Shown: positions 49,722 to 58,135, numbered from the stretch's first letter. The stretch is DNA of 64,000 nt from Metabacillus idriensis (GCF_009674765.1 NZ_WKKF01000006.1:110258-174257); one strand, 5' to 3'. Notes: generated from the letters alone by a model not told the origin. Numbers and translations: made by a program.

Positions 49722-49924
49722 AGCTGTTTTCGCATAGATTGTTGTTTTTCATGATAAATGTTGTCCGTTCCTTTCCGCGGGGGGCACGGGAGCCTCCTAG
49801 GCTTTGCCTGTGAGTCTCCCATTTTGCTCTATTTCCCGCAGGAGTCAAGTTTATCCGCTGCAATCCACTTACGGTTTTTAACCTTTAGTTTAGTCTAATA
49901 ACAACAATATTTACGAAAAGAGCC
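49722..49924 (+). repeat. Dispersed palindromic repeat, family 1, copy D
   Basis: About 203 bp, same orientation as copy C and close to it in sequence (identical TTCGCATAGATTGTTGTTTT start). It lacks about 18 bp after GTCCGTTCC. It fills most of the 49642-49971 gap. Confidence 0.88.
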
Positions 49925-49928
49925 TAAA

Positions 49929-49961
49929 ACAAAAAGGACCTCAAATGAAGTCCTTTTTCAA
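49929..49961. terminator. Terminator of the peptidoglycan-binding protein gene
   Basis: AAAAAGGAC pairs with GTCCTTTTT over CTCAAATGAA, with A and T runs on both sides. Confidence 0.75.
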
Positions 49962-49971
49962 GTCATTCTAA

Positions 49972-50532
49972 TCAGTCATTCAAAACCTTTTCAAGCGTGC
50001 TTCTTGTTTTGGGGCCATAAATCCCGTCGTCTGCTAAATCAGGGAAACGCTGCTGAAATTTAAGGACGGCACCTTCTGTTTTAGGGCCATAAACTCCATC
50101 CTCCACAAGCCCTGAACCAATGTCATTTAAGCCTTGCTGAAGTTTTAGAACGTCACTGCCTCTGCTTCCAAGCTTAAGTATGGTATTCGGAAGGCCGAAT
50201 GTATTGACTTCGATTGAGAGAACCTCATGTGTTTTCGGTCCGTAAATTCCGTCCGCTTTTAATTCTTTTTTAGCTGTCTGATAAAAATAGACGGCTTTCG
50301 TTGTTTTCGGGCCAAAAACACCATCGACTGTTAACGTTGCTTCGGCTGCTTTATTTAAGGAGCGCTGAATGATTTTAACGTTTTCACCACGTGAGCCTTC
50401 TTTTACAATTCCAGACTCAGGCAGAGTAAAGATATAAGGGATATGTTCTTGAGCGCTGCTTGCCTGAGGCGCAGTCATCATTAATGCGGATGCCGTAAAG
50501 ATCGCTGCTGAAACCATTTTCCATTTTTTCAT
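49972..50532 (-). CDS. Secreted peptidoglycan-binding protein
   Basis: A 186-residue exported protein: signal peptide (VSAAIFTASALMMTAPQASS) and two full PG_binding_1 modules, opening GSRGENVKIIQRSLNKAAEA and GSRGSDVLKLQQGLNDIGSG, each closing with DGVFGPKT or DGVYGPKT, plus additional DGIYGPKT half-units. No catalytic domain follows, so it is a wall-binding protein, perhaps a targeting factor or inhibitor of a hydrolase. GGGGAGAGAAAAT precedes the ATG. Confidence 0.9.
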   Translation of the reverse strand: MKKWKMVSAAIFTASALMMTAPQASSAQEHIPYIFTLPESGIVKEGSRGENVKIIQRSLNKAAEATLTVDGVFGPKTTKAVYFYQTAKKELKADGIYGPKTHEVLSIEVNTFGLPNTILKLGSRGSDVLKLQQGLNDIGSGLVEDGVYGPKTEGAVLKFQQRFPDLADDGIYGPKTRSTLEKVLND

Positions 50533-50699
50533 ATTTTCTCTCCCCTTTATTTTGGTTTACATGCATGAGACGGAGGGAAGAAGAGAATAGTTTCAAATTT
50601 TGTTAAAATTTTCATTTTATTTTATAGATGAAACTTATTCCATGTTGAATCGTATTAAGAGGAGATTGCTTTTTATAAAAAAGATTAAAGGAGAAATCA

Positions 50700-51233
50700 A
50701 TGGAATTATTAATTGCTTATGCGGCTGTGTTTATTATGGCAGCCATTCCGCTGTTTGAAGTTTACGGAGTGATTCCGATTGGGATACTTGCAGGCCTTTC
50801 GCCACTCGCAGTTTCTGTCGTTGCCTTCTTAGGAAATGCGTTTACAGTCATTTTACTTATAGTGCTCGTTGATAAAGTCAAAAGCTGGCTGCAAAGGAGA
50901 AAGATGAAAAAACATTCAGGTATGAATGTGATGAATGAAGAAGCTGTGTCTCTTGAAGACGAAAATTCAAAGAAGTCAAAACGGGCAAAAAAAATCTGGA
51001 ACCGCGCCGGTCTTCCAGGATTGACGATTATAGGCCCGCTTTTGGTAGGCTCTCATTTAGCTGCTTTTTTAAGCATGAGCTTTGGATCAAAACGGATGGT
51101 TGTTAGTGGATGGATGCTCGTCAGTTTAGTCATCTGGTCTGCTGCTGCAGGTATTGGAACCTGGCTTGGCGCTGACTTCCTTACTGCAGAAGGTCAATAC
51201 GAAGGTTTTTTAAAAGATTTCCTTGAAAAATAA
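50700..51233 (+). CDS. Small multidrug export family membrane protein
   Basis: A 177-residue protein with four membrane helices and the PF06695 (Sm_multidrug_ex) signature: AAIPLFEVYGVIPIGILAGL at the start, a cytoplasmic charged loop rich in Lys and Glu, then AGLPGLTIIGPLLVGSHLAA. Despite the family name transport has not been shown clearly. GGAGAAATCA precedes the ATG. It is followed by a palindromic repeat and the TIR gene. Confidence 0.88.
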   Translation: MELLIAYAAVFIMAAIPLFEVYGVIPIGILAGLSPLAVSVVAFLGNAFTVILLIVLVDKVKSWLQRRKMKKHSGMNVMNEEAVSLEDENSKKSKRAKKIWNRAGLPGLTIIGPLLVGSHLAAFLSMSFGSKRMVVSGWMLVSLVIWSAAAGIGTWLGADFLTAEGQYEGFLKDFLEK

Positions 51234-51403
51234 ATTGCAGATCCATGTCTAAAAAACAAACCATCAGTCGGTTTTTGTAGGAATCTATTAAATCAATTAA
51301 AACTCTCCCTTAGCGTTCTTCTCATAGAAGAACGCTATTTTCATGGTTTAGGAAATTATAAAATGTAATAGGTTGTGGATATTTAAATAAAGTTATCTAC
51401 GGT

Positions 51404-51515
51404 AAGCGCAAGCGCCTAGATCCTCGGTCAGAACAAATCCGTCAAAAAAGGCGGGACCCGGACATTTTGGCGGATTCTTATCTGCCTGTCGGAGCGGGCC
51501 TTGGCGCTTGCGCTT
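51404..51515. repeat. Palindromic repeat, family 2, copy 2
   Basis: Terminal inverted repeats AAGCGCAAGCGCC (51404-51416) and GGCGCTTGCGCTT (51503-51515) are perfect. Inside, AATCCGTCAAAA pairs with TTTTGGCGGATT (one G-U). CCTCGGTCAGAA and TTATCTGCCTGTCGG match the internal words of copy 1 at 3651-3777. The element lies just upstream of the TIR gene. Apart from it, the 51234-51620 gap holds only AT-rich sequence. Confidence 0.8.
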
Positions 51516-51620
51516 TTGTTCTGTGGAATCTCCTATAATCACTCATATCTATCTACTAGCGTGAATATAATTTCGGGAGACTGCACAAAGGATTTTTTAG
51601 GAGGGGAGGAGACCCTGCTC

Positions 51621-52418
51621 TTGATCGATACAATATTTATCAGTCATGCTCACCGTGATGAAGCATACGTGCGGGAATTGGTTAATTTGCTGACGATGAT
51701 GAAGGTGCCAAATATCGTCTGCAGTTCATACCCTGGCTATCACATTCCAAATGATGAGGACATATACGAATATCTTCACAAAAAACTAAGCGGCAATTCA
51801 TGGGTCATTTATGTGCTGTCTGAACATTATTATAGAAGTCCCGCATGCCTGAACGAAATGGGCGCCTGCTGGATTTTGAATAAGAAATACACCGCCATCT
51901 TAACGCCCTCTTTTGATTATAAGGAAATGAAGGGAGCCATAAATCCGAATCAGATTTCGTTTAAGCTGAATGACTTGGACCGCCTTTATGAGTTTCTTGA
52001 GAATGCGAGAGAGGTTTTTAAGCTTGAGAAACCTCCGGGAACATTTTTGGTGAAAATATGCGAGCAGGCCGTTCGAAATGTCAATCAGCTTGCTGATGAC
52101 GAAAAAAGAGACAGGAAGCTGATTACCTGCCATTTAGAGGGAATCCGGATTGATCCTAAAGAAAGTCTTTGCCTCCAAATCAGACTGCGTTTAAAGAATC
52201 CTGAGGATCATGATATACAGCTGGATGTGCTGAAAATAGGGCTGTCAGATGAAAATGGCTCTACTTTTAACTATACGCTTCAGCCGGCAGATATAAAATT
52301 GTACAGTCTGGAAAATAAAATTGTTTTCCTATCAGTAAAAATCGGAGATTCCAAGTATGAACCCTATTTGCATCAAAGTGAAAAAATAGATTTGAAATTC
52401 AGCAGGGATGTCTGGTAA
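51621..52418 (+). CDS. TIR-domain protein
   Basis: A 265-residue protein. Residues 1-135 are a TIR domain: DTIFISHAHRDEAYVRELVN (box 1), SSYPGYHIPNDEDIYEYL, SWVIYVLSEHYYRSPACLNE with the Glu used for NAD cleavage in active TIRs, then GACWILNKKY. Residues 150-265 are beta-rich (IDPKESLCLQIRLRLKNPED) and of no recognised family. TTG at 51621 follows AGGAGGGGAGGAG; the frame from 51501 would start inside the palindromic repeat. Bacterial TIR proteins serve as NADase effectors or signal makers in phage defence (Thoeris ThsB, CBASS). An unknown gene follows after 28 bp. Confidence 0.85.
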   Translation: MIDTIFISHAHRDEAYVRELVNLLTMMKVPNIVCSSYPGYHIPNDEDIYEYLHKKLSGNSWVIYVLSEHYYRSPACLNEMGACWILNKKYTAILTPSFDYKEMKGAINPNQISFKLNDLDRLYEFLENAREVFKLEKPPGTFLVKICEQAVRNVNQLADDEKRDRKLITCHLEGIRIDPKESLCLQIRLRLKNPEDHDIQLDVLKIGLSDENGSTFNYTLQPADIKLYSLENKIVFLSVKIGDSKYEPYLHQSEKIDLKFSRDVW

Positions 52419-52446
52419 GGGTTTCGATTTGATTGGAGGTATTGTG

Positions 52447-53133
52447 ATGAAAGTTGAACTGAGTCCAGAGCAGAAAAACATAAGAAAGCAAATTGAAGAG
52501 AAACTGGATGTCATTGTGCATTTTCTTAATTTAACAAGAGAAGAACGGCAAAAACAATCATACGAGAAAATTGAAAAAGTGTATGCGGAAATGGGGATGG
52601 CAGCCCATAAATTGCATATGACTCTTGATCCGAAACCGAAGCTCCAGCGGGAAACGGTCCGGCTTCGGGGAATGAAGCCTGAGCATCCGGAATTTTATCA
52701 CCATATTCGGCCTGTAGAAGAGCTCTTGAACTATTTGGACGATACGCATGCAAATGATGAGCCTGTAGATCAAACGCTAGGCGAGACCTTTTATCTGGAT
52801 GTTTTTACACGGAAATGGGGGCATCTTGACAGGTATACTTTGCTTCGAAACGAAGAAGGATGGCTCATTAAGCACATGTCTCAAAGCGAGCAGGGAGGGC
52901 GGGACGCTGAACCAATCTTAAGCTATGTTCTCCGCCATGATCATGTTTCTTATCCCAGAAATTTAAGCTCGATTATGGAAGATATTTGGTACAGGGCAGC
53001 GGACGAAGGTTTATCCCGTGATGAAGTGCAGGGCATGCTTAAGGAAGTGTCTGAATGGATTTCCATGACAGAGCAAAATTATCCAAGCCATATTGCCCTG
53101 AATAAAAATAAGCAAAAGGGCTTTTTCTCTTAG
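52447..53133 (+). CDS. Unknown protein downstream of the TIR gene
   Basis: A 228-residue soluble protein, mostly helical and charged: MKVELSPEQKNIRKQIEEKL at the start, a central LGETFYLDVFTRKWGHLDRY, and a WYRAADEGLSRDEVQGMLKE end. No signal peptide or known motif. TTGGAGGTATTGTG precedes the ATG at 52447; the in-frame start at 52408 overlaps the TIR gene. Spacing of 28 bp from the TIR gene and 39 bp to the hydrolase gene suggests one transcript. Confidence 0.8.
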   Translation: MKVELSPEQKNIRKQIEEKLDVIVHFLNLTREERQKQSYEKIEKVYAEMGMAAHKLHMTLDPKPKLQRETVRLRGMKPEHPEFYHHIRPVEELLNYLDDTHANDEPVDQTLGETFYLDVFTRKWGHLDRYTLLRNEEGWLIKHMSQSEQGGRDAEPILSYVLRHDHVSYPRNLSSIMEDIWYRAADEGLSRDEVQGMLKEVSEWISMTEQNYPSHIALNKNKQKGFFS

Positions 53134-53172
53134 GAAGCAGTCTTTCAACTAGGTTTTTAGGGGGAGTGAAAC

Positions 53173-53982
53173 GTGGGGTATTATTTAAAAGCAGATGAAG
53201 ATGTCAATTTATTTGTTGAGGACATTGGCCCAAAAGATGGCCGTGTCATCTTTTTCATTCATGGCTGGCCCGTTAATCATAAAATGTTTGAGTATCAGTT
53301 CAACCAGCTGCCCCGCCTTGGATTCAGGTGCATCGCCATGGACATTCGCGGCTTCGGCAAATCAGACAGGCCGTGGACCGGCTATTCCTATGATAGACTG
53401 GCAGAAGATGTTCGGATCGTGATCGATTCCCTTCAGCTTAAAGAAATTACACTCGCCGGATTTTCAATGGGCGGAGCAATTGCGATCCGCTATATGGCCC
53501 GTCATGCAGGACACCAAGTAACGAAACTTGCCCTTTTTGCAGCTGCAGCTCCTTCGTTCACTAAGCGCCCTGATTATCCGTACGGCATGTCCAAATCAGA
53601 GGTAAATAAATTGATAGACCAAACCTATAAGGACCGTCCGGAAATGCTATCGGGATTTGGTCAGATTTTCTTCTCAAAATATATTACTGAAAGCTTTAAA
53701 AATTGGTTCCAGGATCTTGGATTGGAAGGTTCGGGCCATGGTACAGCTTTGACTGCTGTATCTCTCCGGGATGAAGATCTCCGCTCTGATTTAGGAAAGA
53801 TTTCTGTACCAACTGCTATTTTCCACGGAATGAAAGACCAGGTATGTCCGTTTATTTTTGCGAAGCTTATGCATGAGGGAATAAAAGATTCAGAGATAAT
53901 TCCCTTTAAATACAGCGGACACGGCCTGTTTTATGATGAACTGGAGAAATTCAACCGGGAACTGGCAAGGTTTTTGGAATAG
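53173..53982 (+). CDS. Alpha/beta hydrolase (haloperoxidase-like)
   Basis: A 269-residue enzyme with oxyanion segment FIHGWPVNHKMFEYQ, IRGFGKSDRPWTGYSYDRLA, the nucleophile elbow LAGFSMGGAIAIRYMARHAG, Asp in HGMKDQVCPF and His in KYSGHGLFYDEL. Complete triad. The GWP and GFGKSDRP motifs are typical of cofactor-free haloperoxidase and epoxide hydrolase relatives. GTG at 53173 follows GGGGGAGTGAAAC. In contrast to the hydrolases at 42402 and 63558 it is intact. Confidence 0.9.
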   Translation: MGYYLKADEDVNLFVEDIGPKDGRVIFFIHGWPVNHKMFEYQFNQLPRLGFRCIAMDIRGFGKSDRPWTGYSYDRLAEDVRIVIDSLQLKEITLAGFSMGGAIAIRYMARHAGHQVTKLALFAAAAPSFTKRPDYPYGMSKSEVNKLIDQTYKDRPEMLSGFGQIFFSKYITESFKNWFQDLGLEGSGHGTALTAVSLRDEDLRSDLGKISVPTAIFHGMKDQVCPFIFAKLMHEGIKDSEIIPFKYSGHGLFYDELEKFNRELARFLE

Positions 53983-54061
53983 GCTCTGAATTTTCACATT
54001 GATTCATGCCTCTTTTGTAAGTATCATAAGGATAGCGTACATAAAGAGGGGGCACCATTTT

Positions 54062-54682
54062 TTGAAACAGCACGTTATATTTTACTCATTTGTTTTTCTG
54101 TTATGCTTTCTGCTCGGATTTATTCAAGCTCCGTTCTATTTGATTGCATTGCTGCTGATCTTTTCAATGAGCTGGTATATGTATATCCAAATCAGTCCGA
54201 TTCTTTTTTCAAAGGATGTTCATAAATCTGAAAAATTCATCCTGAAGCATCAGAAAAACCCGATGTATCAGTTCTATTATGCCATTGCCAATAACTTGGA
54301 CGATGAAGCGGAAGCAGCACTGGCTAAATTTAATGCCAAATACAAAAACTCTCACCGGCAGGCCTTAATGAACACATCTTTCGCACTCTATCGAAAGGAT
54401 GTTTCAGAAGCTAAAAAACATGTCGTTTCTATCAAACCTCTTGTTTACCGAACTTATTATGAAGCCTTAATCGCAGCACAGTCCAGACAATATGATACAG
54501 CGAAAAGACTTGCAGAACAGCTCCCAAAAGGCTGGATGAAAGAAAGCGTGCTTGCTGAAATTTCTCAAAAACAAGGAAACAGAGCTTCTGCTAAACAACA
54601 TGCAGTAAGTGCCTATGAGCAGACAAGGGGCTTGCAGAGATACTTAATCTATAAAAATAACGAAACTTATTTTGCATCTTAG
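54062..54682 (+). CDS. Membrane protein with TPR-like cytoplasmic domain
   Basis: A 206-residue protein: two membrane helices (IFYSFVFLLCFLLGFIQAPF; LIALLLIFSMSWYMYIQISP), then a helical-repeat region (NLDDEAEAALAKFNAKYKNS; SRQYDTAKRLAEQLPKGWMK; NRASAKQHAVSAYEQ) of TPR type. TTG at 54062 follows AGAGGGGGCACC. No family assigned. It is 80 bp beyond the hydrolase and has a terminator behind it, so it may end the TIR gene cluster transcript. Confidence 0.75.
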   Translation: MKQHVIFYSFVFLLCFLLGFIQAPFYLIALLLIFSMSWYMYIQISPILFSKDVHKSEKFILKHQKNPMYQFYYAIANNLDDEAEAALAKFNAKYKNSHRQALMNTSFALYRKDVSEAKKHVVSIKPLVYRTYYEALIAAQSRQYDTAKRLAEQLPKGWMKESVLAEISQKQGNRASAKQHAVSAYEQTRGLQRYLIYKNNETYFAS

Positions 54683-54683
54683 G

Positions 54684-54710
54684 GCATCAATCATGGGATT
54701 GGTGTTTTTT
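54684..54710 (+). terminator. Terminator of the TPR-like protein gene
   Basis: GCATCAATC pairs with GATTGGTGT over ATGG, followed by TTTTT. The gap from here to the T-boxes (54711-54930) shows no gene. Confidence 0.75.
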
Positions 54711-54934
54711 GTATGATAAAAATACGTTCGCTATGTATTTGCACATGATCTTAAAGGGAGATTTGACTTACTTGCCAATCAGGATGAAATACTTGCCAGA
54801 ATGCCTCTTTTACTAGCCGGAGATGGAAAAAAACTTTCCTGATTATATGAATACCATTCTTTTTCCAATTAATTCCTAGGCGGTGTTGTGAATAGGAACA
54901 AAAAAGATTTTTCTGAATAAATTGAAAGGAATAG

Positions 54935-54963
54935 TTGAAATTCACTGGAATGTATTGTAAACT
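54935..54963 (+). promoter_or_regulatory. Promoter of the thrS T-box operon
   Basis: TTGAAA (54935-54940) and TAAACT (54958-54963) are 17 bp apart, directly upstream of the first T-box leader. Confidence 0.55.
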
Positions 54964-54983
54964 CAAAAATAATTATTTGAAAA

Positions 54984-55219
54984 GTGATGAAAAGGACATG
55001 AGTCATTTTAAACGGTTTTCAGAGAGGGAAGGATTGCTGGGAGCTTCCTAACGCAGAAAATGAACTTACCGCCTTGATACTGCACGGAGGAAATGCCGTG
55101 CCGCAGACGCTGCGTTAAAGCGCTGGAGCCATTTCTTTTTTTTAAAAAAGGATGGAAAGCTGGGTGGAACCACGGGCAAACGCGCTCGTCCCTATTTTAG
55201 GGATGAGCGCGTTTTTTTA
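54984..55219 (+). promoter_or_regulatory. T-box riboswitch 1 (threonine)
   Basis: The leader has stem I with AGAGAGGGAAGGATTGCTGG, a specifier ACC (55068-55070, in GAACTTACCGCC) for threonine, the AGCTGGGTGGAACCACGG T-box (UGGA to pair with the tRNA 3' end) and the terminator AAACGCGCTCGTCCCT with AGGGATGAGCGCGTTT plus T7. Uncharged tRNA-Thr would pair with specifier and T-box and prevent termination. Confidence 0.95.
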
Positions 55220-55229
55220 ATTTCATAAA

Positions 55230-55468
55230 AAAGTACAGATAAGGACACGGGTCATTTAGCCGGTTTACAGAGAGGGAAGGAAAGCTGAGAACTTCCTAAT
55301 GCAGGAGAATGAACTTACCGCCTTGGAACAGCACGGAGGAAATGCCGTGCCGCAGACGCTGCGTTAAAGCACTGGAGCCATTCTTTTTTTATAAAAAGAG
55401 AATGGAAAGCTGGGTGGAACCACGGGTAAACGCGCTCGTCCCTATTTTAGGGATGAGTGCGTTTTTTT
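55230..55468 (+). promoter_or_regulatory. T-box riboswitch 2 (threonine), tandem copy
   Basis: A second full leader, very like the first: specifier ACC at 55317-55319, the block CGGAGGAAATGCCGTGCCGC shared exactly, T-box TGGGTGGAACCACGGG and a second terminator ending at 55468. In series the two require charging failure to be sensed twice, giving tighter repression, as known for B. subtilis thrZ with three copies. Confidence 0.95.
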
Positions 55469-55498
55469 ATATTCTATCGAAATGAGGAGTGTTATAAG

Positions 55499-57364
55499 AT
55501 GAAGAACAAATTATTATTGATGGATTTGGCCAGGGGCAATCAAGAAAGTAAAAAAGTGATAGGTGGCAAGGTAAATGGCAAGGTAGCAAGTTTGAATGAC
55601 ATAGTGGATGAGATCGAAGAAGTGCAGCTTATTACAATTGAATCTGATGAACGACAGGATTTCTTGAATCATACTTGCGCACAAGTTCTTGCACATGCGG
55701 TTAAGAGGTTGTACAAAGGAGCGATTTTGGGAAAAGGCTCTTTTCAAAACAGCGGGTTTTACTATGAATTTCAACTGTCTCACAGCATTCGCGCCGAGGA
55801 ACTCCCAATGATTGAACAGGAAATGCAAAACATACTTGGTGAAAAGCTGGAAATCGAACGTCTGGAACTGTCATATGAAAAAGCCGCTGCACTTCTATCT
55901 GAAAAAGGAGAAGCATTGAAACTTGAGCTACTTCATGAACAAAGGGAAAATAACCCGATTTCCTTGTATAAGCATGGAGATTTTATCGATTTATACAGCG
56001 GGCCGCAGCTGCCTTCTGCGGAATTCATTAAAGCCTTTAAGTTATCTGCTGTTTCCGGCTCCTACTGGAAGGGCGATAAGAATAATCTAGTCATGCAGAG
56101 GATTTCAGGGATTGCTTTTGCCAGTAAAAAAGAATTAGCTCTTCATGTAAAAGAGATGGAAGAACTAAAAAAGCGGGATCACCGCAAGATTGGAAAAGAA
56201 ATGGAGCTGTTCATGTTTTCAGAGGAAGCGCCCGGCATGCCTTTCTTTTTGCCAAACGGACAGCTGATGAGAAATGAGCTGCAGAATTTTCTCCGTGAGA
56301 TTCAAGTGGAAGGGGGCTATCGTGAGGTGCAGACTCCATTGATGATGAATGAAAAGCTGTGGAGGCAGTCTGGACACTGGGATCACTATCATGAAAATAT
56401 GTATTTTTCTGATGTGGATGAAGCGAAGTTTGCATTAAAGCCTATGAATTGTCCGGGACACATGATGATTTATAAAAACCAGCTATATTCGTACAGGGAC
56501 CTTCCAATCAGACTCGCAGAATTTGGCCAGGTTCACCGGCATGAATACAGCGGTGCTCTAAATGGGCTATTAAGAGTCCGCACTTTCTGTCAGGACGATG
56601 CGCACTTGTTTGTCAGACCAGATCAGATTGAAGATGAGATGAAAAGCGTGCTTCTTCAGATTGACAAAGTTTATCGTACTTTCGGCTTTGATTATTCTGT
56701 TGAACTATCTACAAGACCACTAAACTCAATGGGTTCAGACCACCTTTGGAAAAAGGCGGAACAATCACTGAAACAAGTGCTTGAAGATCTTCATGTTGCT
56801 TATCAAGTGAATGAAGGTGACGGAGCGTTTTACGGTCCGAAAATAGATTTTCACATTAAGGATGCCATGAAAAGAAGCCATCAGTGTGCAACAGTTCAGC
56901 TCGATTTTCAAATGCCTGAGAAATTCAATTTAAGCTATATGGATGAAAAGAATGAGAAGCAAAGACCCGTTGTCATTCACAGGGCCATATCGGGGTCGCT
57001 TGACAGATTTCTCGGAATTTTGATTGAGCATTTTGCCGGAAACTTTCCATTATGGCTAGCACCCATTCAAGCAGTGATTGTCCCGGTGGCAGAAGTTCAT
57101 CTTCATTATGCCGAAAAGCTGAAAAATCAACTTGAGAAATGCGGGTTACGAGTAAACTTAGACAGAAGCAGCGAGAAACTGAATTATAAAATCCGCATGG
57201 CACAAAAAAGCAGGGTTCCCTACATGCTTGTCATTGGAGATCAAGAGATTGAAAAAAACGAAGTGAATGTAAGAGTGCATGGCGGGAAAAGTTCAGAAGC
57301 TATGGCAATTGAACAGTTTAAGAGCATGCTTTCAGAAAAAATAGCTAAGCGGGAGCTCGGGTAA
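55499..57364 (+). CDS. thrS: Threonyl-tRNA synthetase paralogue with degenerate editing site
   Basis: A 621-residue ThrRS with a short TGS part, editing domain, class II core and anticodon domain. The catalytic core is normal: zinc Cys in MNCPGHMMIYK, His in QDDAHLFV and in VVIHRAISGSLDRF; motif 2 RHEYSGALNG. The editing domain keeps its fold markers (SGFYYEF, AFKLSAVSGSYWKGD) but His58-x-x-x-Gln62 replaces HxxxH, and Tyr166-x-x-x-Gln170 replaces CxxxH, so three of four catalytic/zinc residues are lost. ATG at 55499 follows GAGGAGTGTTATAAG. Expression is controlled by two T-boxes, as for a stress-induced second enzyme like ThrZ. Confidence 0.95.
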   Translation: MKNKLLLMDLARGNQESKKVIGGKVNGKVASLNDIVDEIEEVQLITIESDERQDFLNHTCAQVLAHAVKRLYKGAILGKGSFQNSGFYYEFQLSHSIRAEELPMIEQEMQNILGEKLEIERLELSYEKAAALLSEKGEALKLELLHEQRENNPISLYKHGDFIDLYSGPQLPSAEFIKAFKLSAVSGSYWKGDKNNLVMQRISGIAFASKKELALHVKEMEELKKRDHRKIGKEMELFMFSEEAPGMPFFLPNGQLMRNELQNFLREIQVEGGYREVQTPLMMNEKLWRQSGHWDHYHENMYFSDVDEAKFALKPMNCPGHMMIYKNQLYSYRDLPIRLAEFGQVHRHEYSGALNGLLRVRTFCQDDAHLFVRPDQIEDEMKSVLLQIDKVYRTFGFDYSVELSTRPLNSMGSDHLWKKAEQSLKQVLEDLHVAYQVNEGDGAFYGPKIDFHIKDAMKRSHQCATVQLDFQMPEKFNLSYMDEKNEKQRPVVIHRAISGSLDRFLGILIEHFAGNFPLWLAPIQAVIVPVAEVHLHYAEKLKNQLEKCGLRVNLDRSSEKLNYKIRMAQKSRVPYMLVIGDQEIEKNEVNVRVHGGKSSEAMAIEQFKSMLSEKIAKRELG

Positions 57365-57495
57365 AGAGTTCTATATCAGATAAACGGAAGAAGAACTATA
57401 AAATCAATAGGTTTTCAGACTATTCTCTCATCTTCGCTTTATCTAGTTTACCATTCCTAATAAGTGGAACAAAGACAGTAAGGAGGAGTGAGATT

Positions 57496-58122
57496 ATGAC
57501 AAAAACATTGTGGAAATGGATGCTGCCGCTTTTTGCGATAGGGATGACAATCGGATGTACAGACAGGACTTCAGACGATACGGAAAAAACAACTATGGAA
57601 GAAGCGGCTGAAACGGCAAATGAAGAATTGAAATCAGGCGCAATGGCTGAGATAAAAGATAAGGAAAATAAAAATGTCGGAACGGTTACGTTTACAGAGC
57701 ATGACAATCACATGATGATTGAAGCGAAAATGGAGGGGCTTGAACCTGGTTATCACGGTTTTCACATTCATGAAAAGGGTGTATGTGAGCCTGATGCAGA
57801 AGGAGGTCCATTTACAACAGCCGAAGGTCACTATAATCCTGATGAAAGCAGCCACTCTGAACATGCGGGGGATATGCCTTCCTTATTTGTAAATGAGGAT
57901 GGCAAAGCTGAATTTTCAGCCGCATTTGACCGGGTAACCATGGAGCAGTTACTGGAACAGGAAAAAGCGATTATTGTACATGCAAATCCTGATAATGCTG
58001 CAAATATTCCAGACCGTTATCAATCAGAAGGGAAATCGGGACCTGATGAAGAAACGATGAAAACGGGTGATGCCGGTGACAGGCAGGCTTGCGGTGTGAT
58101 AAAAAGTGAGGAAGAAAGTTAA
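57496..58122 (+). CDS. sodC: Cu/Zn superoxide dismutase lipoprotein
   Basis: A 208-residue lipoprotein (lipobox GMTIGC) with a Cu/Zn SOD domain. All metal ligands can be placed: GYHGFHIHEKG (two Cu His), EGHYNPDESSHSEHAGD (bridging His, two Zn His and Asp), and IIVHANPDN (fourth Cu His). Cysteines in GVCEPD and QACGVI form the conserved disulfide. It removes superoxide outside the membrane. This contrasts with B. subtilis YojM, reported to lack copper ligands. AGGAGGAGTGAGATT precedes the ATG. Confidence 0.93.
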   Translation: MTKTLWKWMLPLFAIGMTIGCTDRTSDDTEKTTMEEAAETANEELKSGAMAEIKDKENKNVGTVTFTEHDNHMMIEAKMEGLEPGYHGFHIHEKGVCEPDAEGGPFTTAEGHYNPDESSHSEHAGDMPSLFVNEDGKAEFSAAFDRVTMEQLLEQEKAIIVHANPDNAANIPDRYQSEGKSGPDEETMKTGDAGDRQACGVIKSEEES

Positions 58123-58135
58123 AGAGTTGATTTCT

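Noticed and set aside
51501-51620. Longer N-terminus for the TIR protein from 51501
   Set aside because: Its first codons lie inside the palindromic repeat and there is no ribosome site; the TTG at 51621 behind AGGAGGGGAGGAG is far better.
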